From NCBI GenBank assembly GCA_019636695.1, contig JAHBXD010000001.1, positions 975,567 through 1,039,566 on the forward strand: 64,000 nucleotides of DNA. The letters run 5' to 3'. The notes below the pieces were generated by a model, which saw only the letters and a program-made list of their open reading frames with translations, was not told the origin of the DNA and made no database searches. Source of the stretch: Phycisphaeraceae bacterium (GTDB lineage: Bacteria; Planctomycetota; Phycisphaerae; Phycisphaerales; UBA1924). Every line of letters starts with the position of its first letter. The stretch's first letter is position 1. Of this stretch, positions 33,176-42,700 are shown piece after piece. Position numbers and translations under genes: made by a program.

Positions 33176-33964
33176 GGTGTCTGCTCCGAGATTTGGTGTC
33201 TTTGGTCGGGTGCGATAGCGGATGTGGAACACTTGTGCGGCATGCAAAAGGTTATCGTACGGTATTTGAAAGTAGATGCAAGATGTATTTTGGAAAATAT
33301 CAGGGTATTTTCATCCGAGGGTTTTGAAGTGGGTCTAGGTCGGGGCGTCCATCCGACGTTGGGGGGGAATCACCTGGGATCGAATCCAGAGTGGTAGAAT
33401 GCAAGCTGTTGCAAGGTCATGGTTTGCGCGGGAATGCATGATTCGAGGGCAAACCCTGCATTGTCATGCGGGTTTTGCCTCAGTGCATGGGGTGCATAAT
33501 TTATCGGACGCAAGTTGCCTGTGAATTCCCGCTAGGTGAAATCCTGGGTCGAAGGCTGGTTGTAAGTGAAAACAAGGCAGAAAACCATACATTTTTTTGC
33601 GCGGCGAGCATGGAGGAGGGCATGATACGGTGTTCTCCTTAGGACGAATCGAGAGCTTTCAGGTCGATTGTGCTTGACAAGGGCAATCCATGGCCGCAAA
33701 CTCACGGTGTAGTTGAGGAGAGCCACCCGGGATTCTGCGGTTCGTGCTGGTTCGCCATGCAGGGTCAACCTGTGTGTACGCCGGTACATGCGTCAGGGGT
33801 GGCACGAGAGATGAGGCCTTTCGCATTCGCGGACAGTCCATCTTTACATCTTGGTGTGTGTTTTTCGCTGCAGCGCAACTGCGGCCTCGTGGGCCATCAG
33901 TGCAGTGACCGTGTGAAAGCCTGCCGCGAGTGTGTTTCAGAGAGAGAGAGTAGGAGATAGAGGC
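33176..33964. other. 789-bp gene-free region between divergent genes
   Basis: This stretch is visibly richer in A and T than its neighbours. Short frames exist on both strands (for example 33532-33789 and 33670-33960) but their text looks random. It carries clustered TGCAT motifs and inverted repeats at 33421-33478, listed separately, and ends in an AG-repeat with AGGAGATAGAGG, the ribosome binding site of the next gene. A long 5' regulatory region or a small RNA is plausible. Confidence 0.6.
33421..33478 (+). promoter_or_regulatory. Overlapping, mutually exclusive inverted repeats
   Basis: GGTTTGC (33421-33427) can pair with GCAAACC (33449-33455), while the overlapping GCAAACCCTGCAT (33449-33461) can pair with ATGCGGGTTTTGC (33466-33478) at about 11 of 13 positions. 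The two helices share one strand and so exclude each other, as in attenuators or riboswitches. TGCAT-like words recur through 33435-33500. No known RNA class is recognised. Confidence 0.35.
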
Positions 33965-34918
33965 ATGAAGAAGAGCACATTGGTTGCCGCTGCGGTGCTT
34001 GCCGCAGCCGGGTCCGCGGCGAGCGCGGACGTGTATTCGTTCAGCTTTGCGGTTCCGAATCCCATCACGAACACTGTGTCGTCCTTCAGCATCGACACGA
34101 CGGGGGCTTCGGGTCGCGCGCGTGCGTTTTATGTGACCGGAGACTGGACGGCCGCCGGCGGTGATCCGTGGTCGAACGAGTTCCGCGTGCGTCTTGACGG
34201 CGTGACCGACGTTCTCGGTCCGTTGGAGCGCATTCACGGCGGCGTGAACAACGGTTCGCCGTTCACCTTCACGGACCCCACCAATACGACGTGGGTCAAC
34301 AACGTCACCAACCCTGTCGGCTATGGGTATAACACCATGCTGGCCAACGCCGCGAGTTCGGATCTCGGCGGGATGTTCACGCTCGGGCTTCGCCAGAGCT
34401 TCGCCGGCAGCCAGGCATCGCTGGCCAATGCGCAGATTCACTTCCTCACGGACGTGATCGCTCCTGTCGCGTTTGACTCCGCCGCGTCGGGCCTCAGCAT
34501 GCCCGCCCGTCCGACGTCCCTCACGACGACGACCACAGGCGCTGGCGGCGGTTACACGTATGACGCGATGTCGTTCACACCGCTTGTCTCCGGCGCGCAT
34601 CACCTTGCGATGCACATCTCCCCGCCCTTCGACGGGTACCTGCTTGTGTACCAGGGTGCGTTCGACCCGAATGCTCCGCTCGTGAACCTGATCGGCATAG
34701 ATGACATCGGCGGCCTCGGCGATCCGAACAGCGCCGACATGTTCCTCGGGCTGACGGCAGGCCAGGAGTACACGCTTGTCGCGACGACGTTCTCGGCCGG
34801 CAGCGCTCTCCGCGTCTCCGGCTTGTTCACCATCGCCGGTCCTGTGCCTGCTCCGGGCGCTGTCGCCCTGGCCGGGCTGGCAGCGTTGGGCGGCCTGTCG
34901 CGTCGCCGTCGCAACTGA
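33965..34918 (+). CDS. PEP-CTERM-like surface-sorted protein
   Basis: A 317-residue secreted protein with a signal peptide (MKKSTLVAAAVLAAAGSAASA). The mature part is a beta-rich, Thr/Asn/Gly-rich domain. The end PAPGAVALAGLAALGGLSRRRR is a sorting tail of the PEP-CTERM kind: short Pro motif (VPAPG), hydrophobic helix, Arg cluster. Such proteins are handed to an exosortase and fixed to the surface. AGGAGA upstream sets the start. The binding target is unknown. Confidence 0.85.
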   Translation: MKKSTLVAAAVLAAAGSAASADVYSFSFAVPNPITNTVSSFSIDTTGASGRARAFYVTGDWTAAGGDPWSNEFRVRLDGVTDVLGPLERIHGGVNNGSPFTFTDPTNTTWVNNVTNPVGYGYNTMLANAASSDLGGMFTLGLRQSFAGSQASLANAQIHFLTDVIAPVAFDSAASGLSMPARPTSLTTTTTGAGGGYTYDAMSFTPLVSGAHHLAMHISPPFDGYLLVYQGAFDPNAPLVNLIGIDDIGGLGDPNSADMFLGLTAGQEYTLVATTFSAGSALRVSGLFTIAGPVPAPGAVALAGLAALGGLSRRRRN

Positions 34919-34946
34919 GTTGCGCTCGAATCTGCTTGCTCATCGA

Positions 34947-34983
34947 CAGAGGTGCGGACAAGTGCCGCACCTCTGTCTTTTTT
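34947..34983 (+). terminator. Strong intrinsic terminator after the PEP-CTERM gene
   Basis: A perfect 11-bp stem CAGAGGTGCGG / CCGCACCTCTG with a 7-nt loop, followed by TCTTTTTT. It is the best textbook terminator in the window. Confidence 0.9.
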
Positions 34984-35040
34984 GGCGGAAGGATCTTCTG
35001 AACCGGATCGTCAGCCGCGTGGGTGTCGCACGGCGATACG

Positions 35041-35610
35041 ATGCCGAGCATGGCCGAAGGCCCGAACACGCAAGACGATCGCCGCCGCACACTGCTTGCG
35101 TGTGCCAAGTTTTCCGTCGAAGAGCGGCTGGTGGTGGGTGCGGACGGCGTGGAGCGAGCGCGGCAGGTGATTCGGCATCCGGGGGCGGTGGTCATTCTGC
35201 CGATCCTGGAATCGGGGCTTGTGTTTGTGCGCAACAAGCGGGTGGCCGTCGATGCGGAGCTTCTGGAGCTTCCGGCGGGGACGCTCGAACCCGGGGAAGA
35301 CCCGGTGGCGTGCGCGAGGCGTGAGTTGGAGGAGGAGACGGGCTATTCGTGTGCAACGATCGAGCCACTGTGCCGGTTCTACACCACGCCGGGCATGACC
35401 GATGAGTTGATGTGGGCTTACGCGGCAAGCGGGCTGCGCGAAGTCGGCCAGCGGCTGGAGGCGGACGAAGAGATCCGGGTGGAGGTGCTGTCACCGCATG
35501 AGGCGATTCGGGCGATCGAGAACGGCGAACTGCGCGACGGGAAGTCGATGCTGACGCTGCTCGAAGCGCTTCGGCGCGGGATGATTGCGGTGGAACCGGG
35601 AGGCGCATGA
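35041..35610 (+). CDS. NUDIX hydrolase, ADP-ribose pyrophosphatase-like
   Basis: The 189-residue product carries the complete Nudix box GTLEPGEDPVACARRELEEETGY with the metal-binding REXXEE core, preceded by ELLELPAG and followed by FYTTPGMTDELMWAY. This is the pattern of the ADP-ribose/sugar-nucleotide branch. It likely cleaves ADP-ribose or a related nucleoside diphosphate sugar. An ATG at 35050 is another possible start. Its stop overlaps the next start (ATGA), so it is translated with the membrane protease gene. Confidence 0.88.
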   Translation: MPSMAEGPNTQDDRRRTLLACAKFSVEERLVVGADGVERARQVIRHPGAVVILPILESGLVFVRNKRVAVDAELLELPAGTLEPGEDPVACARRELEEETGYSCATIEPLCRFYTTPGMTDELMWAYAASGLREVGQRLEADEEIRVEVLSPHEAIRAIENGELRDGKSMLTLLEALRRGMIAVEPGGA

Positions 35611-36620
35611 CCGTGAGGCACGGCGGTCGAGATCGCGGGTCGGTGCTGCGGCGCATCTTCGGCGACGGGCAAAACCCGCTGGAATGGGCGGTCACGCTGT
35701 ACACCGCGTGGGGGATCCGCGTTCGTGTCCATATCGTGTTCATTATCTACATCGCCGCACAGTTGATTATTTCGTCCGCGGGGCGTGAGGCCGTGGGAGC
35801 GGCCTACATGCTGGCGGCGATGACGGTGCTCTTCGGGCTGGTGCTGCTGCATGAATACGGGCATTGCCTGGTGTGCCGTCGAGCGGGGGGTGAGGCGACG
35901 GATATCTTGATGTGGCCGCTGGGGGGGCTGGCGACGTGTGTACCCCCGGATCACTGGAAGGCGCACTTCTGGACGACGGCGGGCGGTCCGCTTGTGCATG
36001 TGCTGTTGTTCCCGGTGTTCGCCGGGGGGGTGCTGCTGGCGACTTCGAACTGGGGCGCTGTGTTTTTCAACCCGTTCGAGTATTCGTTGGTCTTGATATC
36101 GGAAGTGCGTACGCCGGGCGGTTCGCAGCCGTATTGGCTGACGGTGCTGTGGTCAGCGCATTTCATGAATATCGTGCTCTTTGCGTTCAATGTCCTCGTG
36201 CCGATGTACCCGATGGACGGTGGGCGGCTGCTGCATGCGCTGCTTTGGCGGAACATGAGCCACGCGAGAGCCATGGAAATTACCGTCACGGTCGGGCTGG
36301 TGTCGGCGATCGTGCTGGTCGTCTTCGGGCTGGTCACGCGGCACACGCTGCTCTTTGCCATCGGTCTGCTGGGGGGCTTTGCCTGCTGGCTGGAGCGGAT
36401 GCGCCTTCGGTTTTTCGGCGACTCGGGGTATGAGCCGTGGCGGGCGCCCACCGAGCCGCGGGACGACCCGCGGCAGGAGCGTGACGTTGCCCGTGAGGCG
36501 GCACGCCGTGCCGAGGTGGACCGGATTCTGGAGAAGATCAGCAAGCATGGGCTGCATAGCCTGACCCGGAAGGAAAAAGCGACGCTGCGTCAGGCATCGA
36601 AGGATCCGACGAATCCCTAG
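35607..36620 (+). CDS. Site-2 protease family (M50) zinc metalloprotease
   Basis: A 337-residue multi-pass protein. The zinc site is VLLHEYGHCLV (H82, E83, H86) in one helix, and the third ligand is D204 in VPMYPMDGGRLLH. TAGGPLVH between them is also typical. It should cut substrates inside the membrane. After the last helix comes a cytosolic tail AEVDRILEKISKHGLHSL, TRKEKATLRQASKDP (about 304-336), like the DUF6576 motif. A near-identical tail ends the rhomboid protease encoded next. Confidence 0.92.
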   Translation: MTVRHGGRDRGSVLRRIFGDGQNPLEWAVTLYTAWGIRVRVHIVFIIYIAAQLIISSAGREAVGAAYMLAAMTVLFGLVLLHEYGHCLVCRRAGGEATDILMWPLGGLATCVPPDHWKAHFWTTAGGPLVHVLLFPVFAGGVLLATSNWGAVFFNPFEYSLVLISEVRTPGGSQPYWLTVLWSAHFMNIVLFAFNVLVPMYPMDGGRLLHALLWRNMSHARAMEITVTVGLVSAIVLVVFGLVTRHTLLFAIGLLGGFACWLERMRLRFFGDSGYEPWRAPTEPRDDPRQERDVAREAARRAEVDRILEKISKHGLHSLTRKEKATLRQASKDPTNP

Positions 36621-36679
36621 ACTCACGGAGCGCGTTTCGCCGTTGGTCGGCGTCAGCGTTGCGGCAGGAGGCGCCCAGG

Positions 36680-37789
36680 ATGGGTTTGGCCGATCGCGAG
36701 TATTACCGTGGGGGCGGGCAGACGGGGCGTCCTGGGCGACCGGCGGGAGTCGGTACGGCCGGGCCGCTGAGCGTGAACACCTGGATCATGATCATCTGCA
36801 TCGTGATCTTTGTGCTCGGGAAGGTCTTCGCGCAGAACGGTGTGCCGGTGCTGCATTCGCTTCAGGTCGTCGGCGAGGCGAAGCAGATCGGCATCGTGGG
36901 TGGGGCGGGGGAATACTGGCTCGACCCTTCGTTCAGGAGCGTGGCCGCGCCGGGGCAGGTGCGGCAAGTCGGGTATCCGCTTTTTCGTCCGCTGATTGAC
37001 ACGACGCTGACGCCGCCGCAACAGGTCGGGATCGCGCAGTATGTGGTGATGGACCCGCTGACCGCGTATGGACACTTCAGCACGGCGGTCGGTTTTCAGC
37101 GGCTGGAAGTGTGGCGGCTGGTGACGTTCCAGTTCCTGCACGCGAACTGGATTCACCTTTTCATGAACATGTTCGGGCTTTGGATTTTCGGAGGGATGGT
37201 CGAGCGCGGGCTTGGGCGCAAGCGCTATCTGGCGTTTTATCTCGTCTGCGGGATTTTCGGTGGGTTGATGTATCTTGCGCTGAACTTCGTTGGGGGCGTG
37301 ATGGGGGTTCGACTTCCCGGGGTGCTGATCAACGACACGCACGTGCCGCTGGTGGGCGCCTCGGCCGGGGTTTTCGGGGTGATCATGGCCTGCGCGTATC
37401 TTGCGCCGCGCGAGGTCGTATACCTGCTGTTTCCGCCGATGCCGGTGCGATTGATGTATCTGGCCTACGGCTATGTCGGCATTGCCGTGTTGAACTTGGT
37501 GATGGGGGGGGCCAACGCCGGCGGCGATGCCGCGCACGTGGGCGGCGCGCTCGCAGGGGCGTATTTCATCCGTCGGCCGCATCTCCTGCGTGATTTTTTT
37601 GACGTCACAGGCGATTCCCGCGCCAAGCCGCCCGGGGGAAGGCGGAAAAAGGCGCCGCGGGCCTCAAGTTCGGAGATCGATCGCATTCTGGATAAAGTGC
37701 GATCTTCGTCGCTGGAGAGCCTGAGCGCGCAGGAACGACGGATTCTGCGGGAAGAGACCGAGCGGCGCCGTGAGGGGGAGCGCGGGTGA
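36680..37789 (+). CDS. Rhomboid family intramembrane serine protease
   Basis: A 369-residue membrane protein with the rhomboid marks: EVWRLVTFQFLHANWIHLF and NMFGLWIFG, the nucleophile S228 in GASAGVFG, and the catalytic His286 in GGDAAHVGGALAG. It has a long insertion between the first helix and the core (about 60-130). The C-terminus (SEIDRILDKVRSSSLESL, SAQERRILREE) repeats the tail of the upstream M50 protease. Its end overlaps the tgt start by 4 bp. Substrates are unknown. Confidence 0.92.
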   Translation: MGLADREYYRGGGQTGRPGRPAGVGTAGPLSVNTWIMIICIVIFVLGKVFAQNGVPVLHSLQVVGEAKQIGIVGGAGEYWLDPSFRSVAAPGQVRQVGYPLFRPLIDTTLTPPQQVGIAQYVVMDPLTAYGHFSTAVGFQRLEVWRLVTFQFLHANWIHLFMNMFGLWIFGGMVERGLGRKRYLAFYLVCGIFGGLMYLALNFVGGVMGVRLPGVLINDTHVPLVGASAGVFGVIMACAYLAPREVVYLLFPPMPVRLMYLAYGYVGIAVLNLVMGGANAGGDAAHVGGALAGAYFIRRPHLLRDFFDVTGDSRAKPPGGRRKKAPRASSSEIDRILDKVRSSSLESLSAQERRILREETERRREGERG

Positions 37790-39054
37790 CGGCGCTTCAA
37801 TTTGAGATTCGTTCTCGGTCGGCCCGGACTTCAGCGCGACTCGGCCGCGTGTCAACCCCGCATGGGGCTTTTGATACACCGGCGTTCATGCCCGTGGGGA
37901 CGAAGGGAACGGTCAAGGGCATTCTGCCGCCGCAGGTGCGTGCATCAGGGGCGCAGATTCTGTTGAACAACACGTATCACCTGCTGCTGCGACCGGGGCC
38001 TTTGCAGGTTGCGGCGCTCGGCGGGGTGCATGCATTCATGGGGTGGGATGGGCCGATTCTGACCGATTCGGGAGGATATCAGGCGTATTCACTGGCGGAC
38101 ATCAACGCTGTGGATGATGACGGCGTGACGTTTCGATCGATCGTGGACGGATCGTCGATTCGCATGACGCCGGAGCGTTCGATCGAGGTGCAGCAGGCGC
38201 TCGGTGCGGACATCATCATGGCTTTTGATGATTGTCCGCCGTCGATCGATCCGGACGAGGTTCGGCCGAACCAGGCCCGGTTGAAGCACGCCGTTGTGCG
38301 AGATACACCTCGACGAAAGCAGTATGACCATGCTCAGCGTCTGCAACTGGCCAATGAGCGAACGGTTCGATGGCTTGAGCGATGCAAAGCCGCGCACACC
38401 CGGTCAGATCAAGCGCTTTTCGGGATCGTGCAGGGGGGGACAGACCGCGATGCGCGGCGGTGGTCGGCCGAGCGGATCTGCCAAGTCGATCTGCCCGGAT
38501 ATGCCATCGGCGGTGTCGCCGTCGGTGAGCCTCATGCGCAGATCGTGGAGGTTGTGCGGCAGACGGCACCGCTCTTGCCTGAAGGCAAGCCCAGGTACCT
38601 CATGGGCGTCGGGTATGAGCGTGACATTGTCGAGGCGGTTCGGGCAGGGGTAGACATGTTTGACTGTGTTCTTCCGACGAGGAATGGAAGAAATGCCTAC
38701 GCCTTTACGCAGACAGGTCCGCTTCGGCTGCGCAATGCCGCTCATACGGTCGATCCTCGTCCGATCGAGGAGGGGTGCGATTGTCCGGCGTGTTGCCCGG
38801 CGGCTCATGGATGGCTGACCCCCGGTGAGGCGGCGATGTCTCGGGGGTATATCCGTCACCTTTTCATGGCCGAAGAGATGCTGGGGCCGATTCTGGTGAC
38901 GCTCCACAATCTGCATCACTATCAGAGGCTGATGGGGGAAATTCGGGAGACGATCTTGACGGACGACTGGGACGGGTTGGCGAGACGGTGGCCGGTACTG
39001 GGTGGGCTGGGGGAACCCCGGGCCGAAGGCGAAACCGGCGGAGACGGCTCCTAG
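37786..39054 (+). CDS. tgt: tRNA-guanine transglycosylase
   Basis: The 422-residue enzyme exchanges guanine 34 for preQ1 in tRNAs with GUN anticodons. ILTDSGGYQAYSL holds D94 (canonical text is DSGGFQ, here Tyr replaces Phe). The nucleophile is D292 in VDMFDCVLPTRNGRN. Zinc is bound by C330, C332, C335 and probably H373 in LHNLHHY. Between the cysteines and the YIRHLF helix there are about ten extra residues (AAHGWLTPGEAAM). It overlaps the rhomboid gene (GTGA) and leads to yajC. Confidence 0.95.
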   Translation: MTALQFEIRSRSARTSARLGRVSTPHGAFDTPAFMPVGTKGTVKGILPPQVRASGAQILLNNTYHLLLRPGPLQVAALGGVHAFMGWDGPILTDSGGYQAYSLADINAVDDDGVTFRSIVDGSSIRMTPERSIEVQQALGADIIMAFDDCPPSIDPDEVRPNQARLKHAVVRDTPRRKQYDHAQRLQLANERTVRWLERCKAAHTRSDQALFGIVQGGTDRDARRWSAERICQVDLPGYAIGGVAVGEPHAQIVEVVRQTAPLLPEGKPRYLMGVGYERDIVEAVRAGVDMFDCVLPTRNGRNAYAFTQTGPLRLRNAAHTVDPRPIEEGCDCPACCPAAHGWLTPGEAAMSRGYIRHLFMAEEMLGPILVTLHNLHHYQRLMGEIRETILTDDWDGLARRWPVLGGLGEPRAEGETGGDGS

Positions 39055-39132
39055 GCTTGTGGTCATTCGCCGGATTCACTCTGAGGCGCATCAGGCACGA
39101 TGAGCCGGGGTGTCGGCATCGAAGGACCGAGC

Positions 39133-39570
39133 ATGACTCACGACCCGTTTTATCCTGCATATCTGACACTGGCTCAGCGGGGAACCCAGGAAGGAAGCGC
39201 CCCGCCGCCGACAGACACCACCAGCGGTGGCGGGCAGCGGGGGGGTGGGTTCGATCTGTTTCTGCCGATGATCATTGTGCTCATTGTGATGCTGTTTTTC
39301 ATGAGCATGGCAGGTCGGAAGCAGCGCCGGAAGCAGCAGGCCTTGCTCTCAAACCTGGCGCGTCACGACCGGGTGCAGACAGTCGGCGGGATCATCGGGA
39401 CGATCGTGGAGGTTCGCGATCATGAGGTGGTGATCCAGGTCGATGACGTGAGCAAGGCGAAGATTCGGTTTGTAAAGAGCGCGGTGCAGCAGGTTTTGAA
39501 GAAGGCCCGTGACGGCGGCGCGGAAGAAACTCCGGCTGAGGTCAAGCCCGAGGCGTTGGCCCGGGTGTGA
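39133..39570 (+). CDS. yajC: Sec translocon accessory subunit YajC
   Basis: A 145-residue protein: a Gly-rich N-terminus of about 40 residues, one transmembrane helix (LFLPMIIVLIVMLFFMSMAG), then the basic turn RKQRRKQQALLSNLARHDRV, QTVGGIIGTIVEV and VSKAKIRFVKSAVQQVL. This is YajC, which associates with SecDF. The N-terminal leader is longer than in E. coli. Gene order tgt-yajC-secD is conserved across bacteria and supports the call. Confidence 0.95.
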   Translation: MTHDPFYPAYLTLAQRGTQEGSAPPPTDTTSGGGQRGGGFDLFLPMIIVLIVMLFFMSMAGRKQRRKQQALLSNLARHDRVQTVGGIIGTIVEVRDHEVVIQVDDVSKAKIRFVKSAVQQVLKKARDGGAEETPAEVKPEALARV

Positions 39571-39726
39571 GTCTGGGTTGCTCGGAAGGGGATGTGAAGG
39601 CCGGTTGTGCGGCTCTTCGGCCTCGATTCCGCGGAGGGGCATTGCGCCGGGTGACCGGACGAACCTACGCTTGACGTTCCCGTTCGACCGCCCGAAACGG
39701 TCGGCTTGGTTGGAGCGAACTTCCCG

Positions 39727-42700
39727 ATGCATCGATCGTTTCGCACGCTCATTTTCATCGTGATCGTTCTTCTGTTCTTCGGGCAGGCGATTTATCCGCC
39801 CGACCAGAGCATCCGGCTCGGGAAGGATCTTCGCGGCGGCGCGACGCTCGTGTACGAGCTGGATATCGCCCCCGGCGAAGACGCCGCGACGGTGCAGGCA
39901 CGCACGATCGACGTGCTCAAGCAGCGACTAGACCCGAACGGGCTGTACGAGATTTCGATTACCGCGCAGGCGCAGAACCGGCTCGAGATCACGATGCCGC
40001 TGCCCGACGACAGGGTCAAGGCGCTTCGAGACAGTTTTGACCAGGCAGTTCGGGCGGTGGCGGCAGAAGCCGTGGATCCGATGGAACTGGAATCGATGCT
40101 GCGGGCGTCGGCTGAGGAGCGATTCCAGCGGATTGAGGAGATCGCGGGGGGGAATGCCGACCTGAGGGCGCGACTGGTTGCATGCGCTGAGGCGCACGAC
40201 CGGTACTGGAGCCTCGATCGAGCGCTCTTCCTCCTTGAAGATGATGACACTGCCGCGCCGGAGGAGCGGGCGGAACTTGTCGCGGCGGCGTTTCAGGCTC
40301 GTCGGGCTTTTGCCGAATCGCTTCAGAACCTGCGCGGGCATGCCCCTTCGGAAGACGAGTTGCGGCAGGCCCTTGCCCGATCGGGCGAGAAACTGACGCT
40401 CTGGGACAACGTGGCGAATCGTCGAGTCGAGATTCCCAGCCCGCGCGAGCAGTCCATGGCGCGGCTTCGGCAGGCGTATCCCGCATCAGTGGAAGGGATC
40501 GATAAGGCCGAGCAGGCCTATCTCGCGTATCAGCGCGGACGCAAGAGTCTGGATGACCCTTCGGACCTGATTCGGCAGATTCGAAACGCGGGCATCCTGA
40601 GTTTCCGGATCACCGTGGACGCACGCGGCGAGGGCGCGCATCCGGACGCGGATGAACTGCGAGAGAAGCTGCGTGAACTCGGGCCGCGGCGGGCCTCCGC
40701 GCCTGATGCGCGTTGGTTCAAGATCAACAAGATCGAGAGCTGGTACGACAGTCTTCAGACATTCCGCCGCATTTTCGGCGACCCTGAGCGGGGCATCCCA
40801 TCTGATGCGGCTTCGTACTTCGCCACCATGCCCGACGGCGGGTATGTGGTCGAGGAGTATGACGGCGAGTTCTGGATGCTGGCGTGGGATCTGCCCGGGT
40901 ATCGCCTGACGCGGACCGACGACGGGGCGGGCGACTGGTCGGTGGCGAGTTCATCGCCGACGACGGACAACCGGGGTCGGCCGGCAATCGCATTCCGCAT
41001 GGATTCGGTGGGCGCGCAGCTTCTCGGGCGGCTTACGGGGGCGAATGTCGGTCGGCGCATGGCGGTGCTTCTGGATGACGAGGTGTATACCGCGCCTCGG
41101 CTGAACTCGCAGATCAGCGTGAGCGGCATCATCGAAGGAACATTCCAGAAGGCCGAGATTGATTACATCGTCCGGGTGCTTTCGGCGGGGTCGCTTCAGG
41201 CGAGGTTGTCGAGTGAGCCGATCAGCCAGAGCACGGTCGGTCCGCAGTTGGGCAAGGAGAATTTGCGCAAGGGCTTTCGCGCGGGCATGATGGCGCTGGT
41301 GGTCATCAGCATCGTGATGCTGGTCTACTACTTCCGCTTCGGCATGGTGGCGGTGAGCGCCCTTTTGTGCAACGCGATCATCATTGTCGGGGCGATGGCG
41401 CTGAACAAGGCCGTGCTGACGATGCCCGGCATTGCGGGGCTGATTCTGACTTTCGGCATGGCGGTTGACTCGAACGTGCTGATTTATGAGCGAGTGCGCG
41501 AAGAACTGAACCGCGGTGCAAAACTGAAAGAGGCTGTTCGACTCGGGTACAACAAGGCGTTGTCGTCGATTGTTGACGGCAACGTGACGAACCTGATTGT
41601 GTGCATCGTGCTGGTTCTTCCCGGTGTGAGCACGCAGGAAGTCAAGGGCTTTGCGATCACGCTGGGGATCGGCGTGCTGGCGACGCTGTTTTCGGCGCTG
41701 GTGATCACGCGAACGATTTTCTCGCTCTGCCTCGATGTCGGGCATTGGCGCAAGGCGAAAATGCTGCCGATGGTGGTGCCGATCATCGAGCGCGTCCTGA
41801 CGCCGAAGATCGACTGGATGAAACTTCGGTGGGCGTTTGTCGGCATCTCCGCGGTGTACATCAGCCTGGGGTTGTATGCGATCGCCTTTCAGGGCAGCAA
41901 GATGCTCGATACGCAGTTCCGCGGGGGTACCCAGGTCATTCTGGAATTCCGCGCGGATCCGGAAACGGGCCGCCGCATGGCGCTGACCCGGGCAGAAGTG
42001 CTCGACCGGCTGAACCGGATCTCTGACAGTGTGATGCGGGACGACGATCCGACCAACGACGCCGCACGCGATCTGCGTTCGGCTGAGGTCCTGGCGCTCG
42101 AGCCGCGGAACGACGGACGCGGCAACTTCGTCGCCGAACGATTCAGCATCAAGACGACCATTACCGACAGCGATCTTGTGCAGACTTCGTTGAAAGAGGC
42201 TTTTGAAGACCTTCTGGACACCAAGCCTCCGATTTCGTTCTCCTCCGACCGGCAGGTCTTCCCCATCACGCAGACAGAACTGGGGACCAATGTCGTCGGC
42301 AGGCCCTTGCCCGACGCGGTGACCCGAATGGATGTCGGAGCATATCTTGACGGCATGGTCTTCCTGATTGAAGACCTTTCGCCCGCTCCGCCGCTCGAGG
42401 AACTTCGCACGCGGCTTGAGCAGCTTCGCCAGGCCGAACATCCTGAGACACTCGGACGAGGACGCCAGATCATTCCGCTGGAAATGCGCCAGAACCGGGT
42501 TGTCTCCGCGGCGATCCTGATTCGCGATGTCAAGGCGGGCTATTCCGACCCCGCGCAGCGCCAGGAATGGCAGCGTGTGGCAGACGAAGAATGGCGTATC
42601 ACTTCGACGGCTCTCGAACGCACCAGTTCGCTTTCGGGCGTGGAAAAGTTCAGCTCTTCGATTGCCGAGACCTTCCGGAATCGGGCGATGGTTGCGATCT

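Noticed and set aside
33366..33400. tRNA T-arm-like sequence (CTGGGATCGAATCCAG)
   Set aside because: No matching acceptor, D or anticodon arms on either strand; taken as chance.
33670..33960. 96-codon plus-strand and 85-codon minus-strand frames in the 789-bp gap
   Set aside because: Amino-acid text is unlike any protein family and codon use does not look coding; the ribosome binding site lies at 33953 for the PEP-CTERM gene.
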